From NCBI RefSeq assembly GCF_015461805.1, contig NZ_JACVZE010000015.1, forward strand, positions 1-48,625: 48,625 nt of DNA, written 5' to 3'. This DNA comes from Pseudomonas pisciculturae. GTDB taxonomy: Bacteria; Pseudomonadota; Gammaproteobacteria; Pseudomonadales; Pseudomonadaceae. The position numbers were made by a program, and so were the translations under genes. A model generated the notes under the pieces. The model made no database searches. It worked only from the letters and a program-made list of their open reading frames with translations, and was not told the DNA's origin. Each line of letters begins with the position of its first letter. The stretch's first letter is position 1. Positions 35,545 to 43,948 of this stretch are shown piece after piece.

Positions 35545-36774
35545 TCACCGCTTACCCAACTCCATAATCATCCGGCTCAACAAATACACCCGCGGCGCCA
35601 CGCTCTCTACCTCGGCATATTCCTCGGGCGTATGAATATTGCCACCCACTATCCCAAACCCATCCAACGTTGGCGTACCCACCCCGGCCGACAGGCTCGC
35701 ATCCGCCGCGCCACCGCTGCCTTCAATCGTCAACTTACGGCCCAATTCCCCGTAGATCCCCTGGGCAATCGCGACCAATTTGTCTGATTCCGGCGTCTGT
35801 GGCATCGGCGGCAGGCCGCGTTGCAGGCTGGTTTTCACCTCGGTTTCCGGGATGAGTTTGTTGGCCGATACTCGCGCCAGGTCTTTCTCGATGCGATCAA
35901 ACTCTTCCGGCAATGCCGCACGCACGTCCGCTTTTGCCGTGGCTTGATCAGGAATCACGTTGGTACGGTCACCCGCCTTGAGCACCGTAAAGTTGATGGT
36001 GGTTTTCTTCTCTTCATCCCCCAACTTGCCCAGTTGCAATATCTGATGCGCCGCTTCCATCGCGGCATTGCGACCAAGCTCCGGAGCGACGCCAGCGTGG
36101 GCAGCCTTGCCTTTGACTTCGACCACGGCGGTGGCGCTGCCTTTGCGCCACACCACCAGGCCATCGGCTGGGCGGCCGGGTTCGAGGTTGAGGGTGACGT
36201 CGTGGCCCTTGGCGGTTTTGCGGATCAGGTCGGAGGCGATGTCGGTGCCGGTTTCTTCGCTGGCATCCAGCAGGAAGGTGATTTGCGCGTAGTCCTTGAA
36301 GCCTTGGTCCTTGAGGACTTTGAGCGCGTAGATGCCGGCGACGATGCCGCCCTTGTCATCCATCACGCCGGGGCCATAGGCGCGGCCGTCCTTGATGTGA
36401 AAGGGGCGCTCGGCGGCGGAGCCTTCCTTGAACACCGTGTCCATATGGGCCATCAGCAAGATCTTGGCCTTGCCGGTGCCCTTGAGGGTGGCGAGCACAT
36501 GGCTGCTGTTGGCAGCTGCATCAGGCACGCGCTCGATCTCAAAACCCAGCTGTTTGAGCTCATCGACGGCAATGTCGCTGACTTGGGTCAGGCCCGGCCC
36601 GTAGCCAGAGCCTGAGTCGATATTGACCAGGCGTTCCAGCAGTTTCAGTGCCTCGGCTTTGTACTGCTCGGATTGGGCCTGGATCTGTTTGTGAGGTTCG
36701 GCGCTGTAGGCCGGCACGGCGAAGGTCAAAGCCAGGGTGGCGGCCAGGAGGGTGCGGGGGAAGTTGAAAAGCAT
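35545..36774 (-). CDS. M20 family carboxypeptidase, glutamate carboxypeptidase-like
   Basis: A 409-residue exported zinc peptidase. The signal peptide ends at about residue 25 (VPAYSAEP). Metal ligands are visible in LLMAHMDTV and GVMDDKGGIVAG, with the catalytic/ligand Glu pair in LDASEETGTD and another ligand region in LNLEPGRP; the usual Asp before EE (DEETG) is Ser here. A dimerisation domain sits at about 210-325 (AHAGVAPELGRNAAMEAAHQ). It resembles the Pseudomonas glutamate carboxypeptidase (CPG2) family, which removes C-terminal glutamate from folates and peptides. ATG 36774 has AAGGA. It acts in the periplasm. Confidence 0.9.
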   Translation of the reverse strand: MLFNFPRTLLAATLALTFAVPAYSAEPHKQIQAQSEQYKAEALKLLERLVNIDSGSGYGPGLTQVSDIAVDELKQLGFEIERVPDAAANSSHVLATLKGTGKAKILLMAHMDTVFKEGSAAERPFHIKDGRAYGPGVMDDKGGIVAGIYALKVLKDQGFKDYAQITFLLDASEETGTDIASDLIRKTAKGHDVTLNLEPGRPADGLVVWRKGSATAVVEVKGKAAHAGVAPELGRNAAMEAAHQILQLGKLGDEEKKTTINFTVLKAGDRTNVIPDQATAKADVRAALPEEFDRIEKDLARVSANKLIPETEVKTSLQRGLPPMPQTPESDKLVAIAQGIYGELGRKLTIEGSGGAADASLSAGVGTPTLDGFGIVGGNIHTPEEYAEVESVAPRVYLLSRMIMELGKR

Positions 36775-36822
36775 GAACCGATCCTTGTTTTTAGTGGGAA
36801 GGTGCCGTCACACCCTACCCCA

Positions 36823-37881
36823 CTAAATCGACGGCAACCAACTCCCCTGTACCGAACTGACACGGTTGCGCCCACTGCTTTTGGCCTCGTACAAGGCCAG
36901 GTCGGCGTCGTTCAGCCAGCTTGTCGAGTCCGCATGGGTCGGTTGATACGGCGCCAAACCGATGCTCAGGCTGGCGCGCAAGGTGGGGTCTTGAGTATAG
37001 GCCACGGCGTTGAAGCGGTCGCGCAAGGCGTCCATCACTTCGGTGGCGCGGCTGAGGGGCATGTCTGGCAGGATCACACAGAATTCATCACCGCCATAAC
37101 GCCCGGCAAGGTCGGTGGCCCGCAGGTTCTGGCGCAGCACTTTGCCCAGTTGGCGCAGGACGATATCGCCGGTGACATGGCCGTAGGTGTCATTAATGGT
37201 CTTGAAGTGGTCGATGTCGATCAGCGCAATTGCCGCCCCCGCCGAGCCTCGGCGGCAGCGTTGGAACTCGAGTTCGAGGTGGTCTTTCCAGGCGCCGTGA
37301 TTGAGCAAACCGGACAGGCTGTCGGTGCGGCTCAGGGCCAGCAATTCGCGCTTGTGCCCGGCCAGGGTCACCGCCTGGCGATAGCAGATCCAGCCGAGCG
37401 CCAACGGGTACAGCATCAGGATCGGCAGGCACGCATACAACTGGGCCTGGGTGGTCACCGCAACAAACGCCGGAGTGAAGACCAGCAGCGATACGCCGAT
37501 GCCCAAGCCCTGCGCCACCCAACCCGCCAGCATAAAGCGCGGGCCGCCGATGGCCACGTTGTTCATGGTCATCATCGACAAAGTGGTCACGCTGGGCAGC
37601 GGGTTGAAGTGCATGGCGCCGACCCAGAAGCCGCCGCAGAACGAATCGAACAGCAGATGGCGCCGCTCACTGCGCAGTGAGTTACTCGCCCGCAGGGACA
37701 ATTGAAAGGCCAGGTGGGGCCAGGCAAACGCATTGATCAGCATCCATGCCCACACCCAGGTCGGCGGGTGCAACGGGTACATGCCGAACGCCACGCACAC
37801 GAAGCCGAGCGTCAGCCCCAGGGTGCGGGATTTATACAAGCGTGAAGCGAGCGGAAGTCCCTTTCCTCCTGCAGCTGGCAT
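36823..37881 (-). CDS. Diguanylate cyclase with MASE2 domain (AdrA/DgcC-like)
   Basis: A 352-residue inner-membrane cyclase. The MASE2 membrane domain (residues about 20-170) is recognisable by AFAWPHLAFQLSLRASN, FCGGFWVGAMHFNPLPS and GGPRFMLAGW, as in E. coli AdrA/DgcC. The GGDEF domain has RYGGDEF (263-267) and an intact inhibitory I-site RATD (254-257), so product feedback is expected, unlike the cyclase at 6.4 kb. AdrA-type enzymes stimulate cellulose or other exopolysaccharide. No polysaccharide genes are near. AGGA lies about 10 bases before the ATG. Confidence 0.9.
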   Translation of the reverse strand: MPAAGGKGLPLASRLYKSRTLGLTLGFVCVAFGMYPLHPPTWVWAWMLINAFAWPHLAFQLSLRASNSLRSERRHLLFDSFCGGFWVGAMHFNPLPSVTTLSMMTMNNVAIGGPRFMLAGWVAQGLGIGVSLLVFTPAFVAVTTQAQLYACLPILMLYPLALGWICYRQAVTLAGHKRELLALSRTDSLSGLLNHGAWKDHLELEFQRCRRGSAGAAIALIDIDHFKTINDTYGHVTGDIVLRQLGKVLRQNLRATDLAGRYGGDEFCVILPDMPLSRATEVMDALRDRFNAVAYTQDPTLRASLSIGLAPYQPTHADSTSWLNDADLALYEAKSSGRNRVSSVQGSWLPSI

Positions 37882-37946
37882 GATCGGGTGTGATCCTGGA
37901 GTAATGCCTGGAGTCTATCAGGGCAACGGCAAATCGCCACTACCAC

Positions 37947-38579
37947 TCAGTGGGAAAAGCCCCGCGCAAGCATCAACGCCACCCCCAGCAGCAATACCGC
38001 CGTGGCACGCTGCAACAGCACCCGCCGCTGGGGGTTTTCCAGTACATGCTTGATACGCTGGCCGAAATAGCAATACAGGCAGCCACTGGCAAATTGCAGC
38101 AGCAGGAAGGTCAGCCCAAGAATGGCGATATCCACCGATGAAGTGTGCTCCCCTGCCCCAGCAAACTGCGGGAACACCGCGCTGAACATAATAATGGCCT
38201 TGGGGTTGGAAAACCCGGTCAAAAAGCCCTTGCCAAACAGGCTGCGCGCGCCCTCCACACCTGCGCCCTTGTCGATCGACACGCCGCTGCTGGTCCACTG
38301 TTTGTAGGCCAGGTAGAGGATGTAGGCCACCCCGACCAACTGGATGCCCTGGGTAATGGCAATGTTGCCCTTGATCAATTCCGAGAAGCCCACGGCAAAG
38401 ATCAGGATCGAAATCAGGTACGACACGCTGGCGCCCACCTGCGCCGGGATCGACCGGCGCAGGCCGTCCTTGAGGCCGAGGCTCAATAGCAGCAAGGTCA
38501 TCGGGCCAGGGCTGAAGGTGATGGTGGTGCAAAACAGCAGGAAGTACAGGAACGAAGAAAGCGTCAGCGCGCTGGTCAT
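37947..38579 (-). CDS. LysE/RhtB family exporter
   Basis: A 210-residue inner-membrane exporter with about six helices. The family start FCTTITFSPGPMTLLLLSLG is clear, with QLVGVAYILYLAYKQW and FSNPKAIIMFSAVFPQF later. It probably exports an amino acid or related compound. ATG 38579 gives the family N-terminus; the longer frame to 38837 runs back into the divergent regulator gene. It diverges from a MocR-type regulator, and the gap holds strong inverted repeats, so it is the likely target of that regulator. Confidence 0.88.
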   Translation of the reverse strand: MTSALTLSSFLYFLLFCTTITFSPGPMTLLLLSLGLKDGLRRSIPAQVGASVSYLISILIFAVGFSELIKGNIAITQGIQLVGVAYILYLAYKQWTSSGVSIDKGAGVEGARSLFGKGFLTGFSNPKAIIMFSAVFPQFAGAGEHTSSVDIAILGLTFLLLQFASGCLYCYFGQRIKHVLENPQRRVLLQRATAVLLLGVALMLARGFSH

Positions 38580-38636
38580 GGGCACAAGCCTTGGGAGAAG
38601 AGCCTGCAGTCTAGGCAAGCGGCATTGCACTGGGCA

Positions 38637-38679
38637 GGTAAAGTCAGGTCTAATCCCGCCGGACTTTACCGGTAAAATC
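38637..38679. promoter_or_regulatory. Candidate MocR operator with three GGTAAARTC boxes
   Basis: GGTAAAGTC (38637-38645) is repeated inverted as GACTTTACC (38662-38670) and again direct as GGTAAAATC (38671-38679). The last two form the perfect palindrome TTTACCGGTAAA (38665-38676). This lies between the divergent exporter and MocR genes. The mix of direct and inverted boxes is what is seen at MocR-type operators; the assignment is inference. Confidence 0.65.
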
Positions 38680-38702
38680 ACCAGCAAACTCAAGGACGAC
38701 TC

Positions 38703-40106
38703 ATGTTTGTCTCCGCCATTGCCTTCGCGCCGGGCACGCCCAAGGTGCAACAGATTGTTGAAGCCTTCAGCCAGGCCATCGAAAACGGGGAATGGGCGCC
38801 CGGCAGCAAGTTGCCGTCGGTGCGCGAGTTGACCCACACCCTGGGCGTCAGCAAGTTCACCCTCAACGAGGCCCTCGACCGTCTGCGGGGGCGTAACCTG
38901 CTCAGCTCCAGCCAGGGCCGTGGCTACTTCGTGACGATGGACAGCGTGCGCCCGGCCTCATCGAACTGGGTCGAGTTGCTGCCCCAAGACTTGCTCAGCG
39001 TCTTGCGTCGCCCCCTGGCCACCGTGCATGGCGACCAACGCCCCGGCGGCGGCCACCTGCCGGAAGACTGGCTGGACACCGACACCCTGCGCCAAGCCAT
39101 GCGCAGCGTGGTGCGTGCGCCGTCGCTGCGGATTGCCGGGTTGGGCACGCCGGCCGGCCTGCTGCCGTTGCGCCAGGCGCTGCAACAAAAACTGCACGCT
39201 GAAGGCCTGTCGGTGCCGGTGGAACAAATCATCACCACCCCCAACACCGTGCAGGGCCTGGACATGCTCATGCGCCTGCTCGCCCGCCCCGGCGATACCG
39301 TGCTGCTGGACACGCCGTGCTATTTCAACTTCCACGCCAACCTGGCCCTGCACGGGGTCAAGGTAGTGACCATCGCACGCCGCCCCGATGGCTTTGACTT
39401 CACCGCCCTTGAACACCTGCTGGCTGAGCACCGCCCCAGCCTATACCTCACCACCAGCGTGCTGCAAAACCCCACCGGCCATACGTTCAGCCCAAGCCAG
39501 GCGTTTCGCCTGCTGCAACTGACCCAGCAGTACCAGTGCCATATCATCGAGGACGACCTCTACGGCGACCTGCACCCCAACCCGCCACCGCGCCTGGCAG
39601 CGCTGGCCGGTCTGGAGCAGGTCACTTACCTGTCGGGGTTCTCCAAGAGCCTCAGCGCCAATACCCGCGTGAGTTTCGTGGTGGCCGCGCCGCAACTGGC
39701 GGCCAACCTCACCAATATGAAGTTGATGAGCGGAGGTATCACCTCGGAGCTATTCGAGCAGATCGTGTACCGCATGCTCAGCGAAGGCAGTTACACCAAG
39801 CACCGCAAGCGCATGGTGCAGCGCTTGATGGAGGCTGGCGGGCGCGTCGAGCAATGGCTCAAGCGTTGCGGTTGCGAACTGGCGATGGCGTATGAAGGCG
39901 GGATGTTTATCTGGGCGCAACTGCCACCAGGGGTAGACGGCGAACAACTTGCCCAGGACGCTTTAACACAAGGCATGGTACTGGCGCCCGGCACGCTATT
40001 TGGTTACGACCCGGCGCTCCCCGATACGATGCGCTTCAACGTGGCCCACACCGACGTGCCTCAGGTGCAGGCGCTGTTTGAATCACTGCTCCGGGCCGGC
40101 GGCTAA
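38703..40106 (+). CDS. MocR-type regulator (GntR HTH + aminotransferase domain)
   Basis: A 467-residue regulator. The N-terminal GntR winged helix (IENGEWAPGSKLPSVRELTH, then LGVSKFTLNEALDRLR) is fused to a class-I aminotransferase-fold domain with NPTG (256-259), IIEDDLYGD and the pyridoxal-phosphate lysine Lys315 (SGFSKSLSANTR). It should bind PLP and sense an amine or amino acid. AAGGA precedes the ATG. The divergent LysE-type exporter and the shared box-containing gap indicate that it controls that exporter, and perhaps itself. Confidence 0.92.
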   Translation: MFVSAIAFAPGTPKVQQIVEAFSQAIENGEWAPGSKLPSVRELTHTLGVSKFTLNEALDRLRGRNLLSSSQGRGYFVTMDSVRPASSNWVELLPQDLLSVLRRPLATVHGDQRPGGGHLPEDWLDTDTLRQAMRSVVRAPSLRIAGLGTPAGLLPLRQALQQKLHAEGLSVPVEQIITTPNTVQGLDMLMRLLARPGDTVLLDTPCYFNFHANLALHGVKVVTIARRPDGFDFTALEHLLAEHRPSLYLTTSVLQNPTGHTFSPSQAFRLLQLTQQYQCHIIEDDLYGDLHPNPPPRLAALAGLEQVTYLSGFSKSLSANTRVSFVVAAPQLAANLTNMKLMSGGITSELFEQIVYRMLSEGSYTKHRKRMVQRLMEAGGRVEQWLKRCGCELAMAYEGGMFIWAQLPPGVDGEQLAQDALTQGMVLAPGTLFGYDPALPDTMRFNVAHTDVPQVQALFESLLRAGG

Positions 40107-40125
40107 CGTCGCCGCCCACCATTCA

Positions 40126-41544
40126 TCAACTCACGATATCGCCAGCCTGCAGCTTCCCGTTCACGGTGAGTACAAAGGTAGGCTCGTGAAATTTGCCGGT
40201 AATCTGCAACGTACTCATGTGCAACACCGGGTCGTAGTCTACGATCGCTTCGCCCCTGGCACCGGAAAATTCACTGACGAATCTAAGCGGCCCAGTGCCC
40301 AATGATGCAGTGATCGCGCAGACGTCCACACGGTCCTCGCCGCTGACGAAATCCATGATCTGGTCTGTGGCGATCTGGGTCGACTCATTGATGCCGCCGT
40401 AGACAAACTGATCTGCGCCTGGGCCTCCCCACAGGATATCTGCGCCTTCGGCACCGTATAGCCAGTCATCACCGTCACCGCCCCAGAGCGTGTTTGCTAC
40501 TTCATTGCCCACCAGTAAATCGTTGCCGGAACCGGTTATAGCGTTTTCGATCGTTGTGCCATAAGCAATCGAAACGTTTCCTTTCAAGCCACCCACATCA
40601 GAAAATGTCCCGGCCTTCAGGCTGATTTTCTGGCCTTGCATGTAGCCGGAAAAATCCAGGGTGTCATTGCCGCCACCATCCCACACGGCGGCGACAATTT
40701 TGTCCTGCTCGTTGTTGACGCTCAGAAAGTCTCGGTCTGTATTGGCGTTGAAGCCGTAGACCGTATCGCTTTTGCGGGTTTCGTGATTAACCCCATATTT
40801 GTGTTGAAGCGCTGCGATGTCATCAAGTTGCGGCGCCGACGGCCAGAAATTTTCGTGATGTATATGACCGGTGCGCTCGCCTCGGTAGCTCATGACGGTA
40901 TGACTGCGAGAGTCCTCGTGGTGGCTGACCCGGGATGTATCGAAACTGCCGTTGTAGTACCCCGCATGACTGAGCCCCATGCCGTGGCCCAACTCATGAA
41001 TAAGCGTATAACGGCCACTATTGCCCAGGGCAGCATCAGGCACCGCCCTATGGTTTGCCTTGTCGACAAACCAGACTGCACTGGCGGTTAGACGAGGTGA
41101 CGGCAAGTCAGCATGGGGGTTGCTCATTGCAGGCTTGCCTTCTGTATCGAACCGTTGCCCGTAATTACCGATCACCAGATGCCCTTCACTGGCTTGGGTT
41201 TTAGGCCCCTCGATGAACCTGACACGGGCGACATCTTCGATCGATTGCAAGCTAAGTCGGGTCTGCTGCCGTTGGTTTTCGCCTACAGGGGTGAACCCGT
41301 TTTTATGAAGCTGTATTTTTTTGGTATCGGCAGGCGGCGTGCGGAACTCATAGCTAGTGTCGTAACGCTGGTCGCCATTGCTGTCCGACCAACCACGGCT
41401 GGTACGCCACAGTTGCGCAGACGCCTGCTCAGGCGTTTTTGAAGTAAAGCCGTTGTGCCGTATGCCATGACCGCGATCATCCCGGTGCCGAAATTTCTCA
41501 ATGGTCACAAACGTGTTGCTCGCATACGGGTATATCGACGTCAT
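40126..41544 (-). CDS. Serralysin-type RTX metalloprotease
   Basis: A 472-residue secreted zinc protease. The metal site is HELGHGMGLSH (His183, Glu184, His187, His193) with Met-turn VMSYRGE (Met218, Tyr220). The C-terminal calcium-binding RTX part has GGNDTLDFSGY, GSGNDLLVGN, GGDGDDWLYG and GGPGADQFVYG. There is no signal peptide; the end GDIVS matches the hydrophobic C-terminal signal for type I secretion. It resembles AprA, but the aprDEF transporter and the inhibitor gene normally next to aprA are absent, so it appears to be a separate paralogue. ATG 41544 has a weak ribosome site; a TTG at 41559 would add five residues. The stop lies 19 bases from that of the MocR gene. Confidence 0.9.
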   Translation of the reverse strand: MTSIYPYASNTFVTIEKFRHRDDRGHGIRHNGFTSKTPEQASAQLWRTSRGWSDSNGDQRYDTSYEFRTPPADTKKIQLHKNGFTPVGENQRQQTRLSLQSIEDVARVRFIEGPKTQASEGHLVIGNYGQRFDTEGKPAMSNPHADLPSPRLTASAVWFVDKANHRAVPDAALGNSGRYTLIHELGHGMGLSHAGYYNGSFDTSRVSHHEDSRSHTVMSYRGERTGHIHHENFWPSAPQLDDIAALQHKYGVNHETRKSDTVYGFNANTDRDFLSVNNEQDKIVAAVWDGGGNDTLDFSGYMQGQKISLKAGTFSDVGGLKGNVSIAYGTTIENAITGSGNDLLVGNEVANTLWGGDGDDWLYGAEGADILWGGPGADQFVYGGINESTQIATDQIMDFVSGEDRVDVCAITASLGTGPLRFVSEFSGARGEAIVDYDPVLHMSTLQITGKFHEPTFVLTVNGKLQAGDIVS

Positions 41545-41735
41545 GGGTGGATCTCTCAAATAAGACCACCCATTTTCGACTCACGGCTACAGTTGCGCTG
41601 TACGTACCCTATAAAAAACCGAACGTCTTTTGCTACGTACTGCGCAGGAACTCAAGTGCAAGCTGCGCAGGACTTATTGCCTCACTCGCCCCTTGAGCAT
41701 CCCGTGCTTGACCAATAACGCACGTACACAATTGT

Positions 41736-42401
41736 TTATCGGCGATGAGCTAACGACCTTACGCAACGATCCCCCAGGCTTTGCACACCCTGCACCAGCA
41801 ACACCAGCACAATAACCGTGACCACCATGATCTCGTTGTTAAAGCGCTGGTAGCCATACCGAATCGCCAAGTCACCGAGGCCACCCCCACCGATCACGCC
41901 AGCCATGGACGAAAAGCCAATCAGCATCACCAGCGTCAAGGTCACCCCGGCCACCAGCGCCGGCAAGGCTTCGGGCAACAGCACCTTGAGGATCACGTGG
42001 CGAATATCACCGCCCATGGCCACGATGGCTTCGATGCGGCCCTTGTCCACTTCATCCAGCGCCGTTTCGACAATGCGTGCAAAGAACGGAAAGGCCCCAA
42101 TCGTGATCGGTACAACAGCGGCCGTGCTGCCCAACGTGGTGCCGACGATCAGGCGCGTCAGCGGAATCAACGCGATCAACATCACCACAAACGGCAATGA
42201 TCGGCCGAGGTTGATCACTGCACCCAGGCCGCGGTTGATACGGGGCAACGGCAACAGCCCGTCGCGTCGGCTGACAAACAGCAAAACGCCCAGCGGCAGG
42301 CCGATCAACAGGGTGAACAACCCGGCCAGCAGCACCATGTACAGGGTTTCACCCGTGGCATTGAGCAGCAGTTGAACAATGTCATTCCAATCGGTTTTCA
42401 T
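41736..42401 (-). CDS. metI: Methionine ABC transporter permease
   Basis: A 221-residue inner-membrane permease with about five helices. The coupling region is visible as ARIVETALDEVDKGRIEAIV and AMGGDIRHVILKVLLPEALP, and MetI-type blocks include GLPLGVLLFVSRRDGLLP and RLIVGTTLGSTAAVVPI. Its start overlaps the ATPase stop by 4 bases (ATGA). It is the last gene of a minus-strand operon that begins upstream with the SsuBC-like pair or the oxygenase gene. It should form the MetNI importer for methionine or a related sulfur compound. Confidence 0.92.
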   Translation of the reverse strand: MKTDWNDIVQLLLNATGETLYMVLLAGLFTLLIGLPLGVLLFVSRRDGLLPLPRINRGLGAVINLGRSLPFVVMLIALIPLTRLIVGTTLGSTAAVVPITIGAFPFFARIVETALDEVDKGRIEAIVAMGGDIRHVILKVLLPEALPALVAGVTLTLVMLIGFSSMAGVIGGGGLGDLAIRYGYQRFNNEIMVVTVIVLVLLVQGVQSLGDRCVRSLAHRR

Positions 42402-43144
42402 ACCGCCCTCACCACTTGCAGGCTGGGCGCCAACGAACGGCCAAGACGCGACGAGGGGTCGGCCTGCAACTGCACGAGGGTGCCGCTTTCCACCACACGC
42501 CCATCCGCCAGGGACACCGCGCTGTCGCAGATGGCCTTGACCACCTCCAGCTCATGGGTGATCAACACAATGGTCACGCCGAGCTGGCGATTGATATCGC
42601 GCAACAGCTCAAGGATCGACGCGGTGGTCTCTGGGTCCAGCGCACTGGTGGCCTCATCCGACAATAGATACGCCGGGCGCGCCGCCAATGCGCGGGCAAT
42701 GCCCACGCGCTGTTTCTGACCGCCAGACAACTGCGAAGGAAACGCCTGGGCCTTGTCATTCAAACCCACCAATGCCAGCAACTCGGCTACCCGCGCAACG
42801 CGCTCGGCCTTGGGCACGTTGGCGATTTCCAGCGGCACCGCGACGTTGTCCGCCACGTTGCGCGAATGCAGCAGGTTAAAACCTTGGAAGATCATGCCGA
42901 TGCGCTGGCGTTGCTGGCGCAGTTGCTTGTCGCCAAGTTGGGTAAGGTCTTGTCCATCCATCAGGATACGCCCGGACGTCGGTCGCTCCAGCAGGTTAAG
43001 GCAGCGCAACAAGGTACTTTTACCCGCGCCGCTGCGCCCGACAATGCCGAAGATCGAGCCATCGGCGATCTGCAACGACACGTTGTCCAGCGCTGCCGGC
43101 TGGCCGCTCGCGTAGGTTTTGCTGACGCCCTCGACAACTATCAT
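42398..43144 (-). CDS. metN: Methionine-type ABC transporter ATPase, short form
   Basis: A 248-residue ATPase with Walker A GRSGAGKSTLL, signature LSGGQKQRVGIARAL, Walker B YLLSDEATSALDP and the H-loop in VLITHELEV. MetN proteins are usually about 340 residues, with a C-terminal NIL/ACT-like domain that binds methionine and shuts the transporter (trans-inhibition). That domain is missing here, so uptake may not be feedback-inhibited. It overlaps both neighbours by 4 bases (ATGA), showing translational coupling. Confidence 0.9.
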   Translation of the reverse strand: MIVVEGVSKTYASGQPAALDNVSLQIADGSIFGIVGRSGAGKSTLLRCLNLLERPTSGRILMDGQDLTQLGDKQLRQQRQRIGMIFQGFNLLHSRNVADNVAVPLEIANVPKAERVARVAELLALVGLNDKAQAFPSQLSGGQKQRVGIARALAARPAYLLSDEATSALDPETTASILELLRDINRQLGVTIVLITHELEVVKAICDSAVSLADGRVVESGTLVQLQADPSSRLGRSLAPSLQVVRAV

Positions 43145-43935
43145 TCGACCGCCACCGGGATCACCGAGCCTGAGTATTTCTCGGTGATGAACTTGGCCAC
43201 TTGCGGCGAACGCAGGTCTTTGGCCAGTTGTTCAATACGCGGGTCTTTCGACAACTTTGGCGTGGTCACCAGAATGTTCGCATAAGGGTTGCCCTTGGCC
43301 GCTTCCAGGCCCAAGGCGTCCTTGGCCGGCGACAAGCCCGCCTCAAGGGCAAAGTTGCCATTGATGACCGCCAGGTCCACATCATCCAGCGCACGCGGAA
43401 TCTGCGGCGATTCGATTTCGAGAATCTTCAGGTGCTTGGGGTTTTCGGCGATGTCCTTCGGCGTGGCCTGGTCCTTGGAGGCGTCGTTAAAGCCCGGCTT
43501 GAGCTTAATCAAGCCATTGGCCTGCAGCAGGTACAGCGCGCGGCTGAGGTTGGTGACGTTGTTTGGCACGGCCACCGTGCCTTTGTCTGGCACCTGGGCC
43601 AGGCTGGTGTGGCGATGGGAGTAAATGCCCAGGGGTTCGATATGCACGGTGGCGGCCACCGTGAATTTCTGGCCGAGGGCCTGCTCCTGGGAATTGAGGT
43701 ACGGCAGGTGCTGGAAGAAGTTCGCGTCCACATCGCCGTGGGCGAGCAACTCGTTGGAGTTCACGCCGCTGGGGATCTCGATGATTTTCAGCTTCAGATC
43801 CGGGTCGAGCTTTTGCACATATTCGAGGATCTGCGCATGGGGAATCGGGTCGGCGGCCACACGCAAGGCGTCGGCGGCAGACACGGTGAATGAGGCTAGC
43901 AACACTGCCAGTGTGAGGGCGGTTTTGTTGAACAT
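43141..43935 (-). CDS. metQ: MetQ-type substrate-binding protein
   Basis: A 264-residue periplasmic protein of the NlpA/MetQ family. The signal peptide ends at about residue 21 (LASFTVSAAD); there is no lipobox Cys, so it should be soluble in the periplasm rather than a lipoprotein. Family blocks are HAQILEYVQK, DANFFQHLPYL, VPNNVTNLSRALYLLQ and LAVINGNFALEAGL. It delivers methionine or a related compound to MetNI. AGGAGAT precedes the ATG, 13 bases after the oxygenase stop. The longer open frame to 44094 runs into that gene. Confidence 0.92.
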   Translation of the reverse strand: MFNKTALTLAVLLASFTVSAADALRVAADPIPHAQILEYVQKLDPDLKLKIIEIPSGVNSNELLAHGDVDANFFQHLPYLNSQEQALGQKFTVAATVHIEPLGIYSHRHTSLAQVPDKGTVAVPNNVTNLSRALYLLQANGLIKLKPGFNDASKDQATPKDIAENPKHLKILEIESPQIPRALDDVDLAVINGNFALEAGLSPAKDALGLEAAKGNPYANILVTTPKLSKDPRIEQLAKDLRSPQVAKFITEKYSGSVIPVAVE

Positions 43936-43948
43936 GATGATCTCCTGA

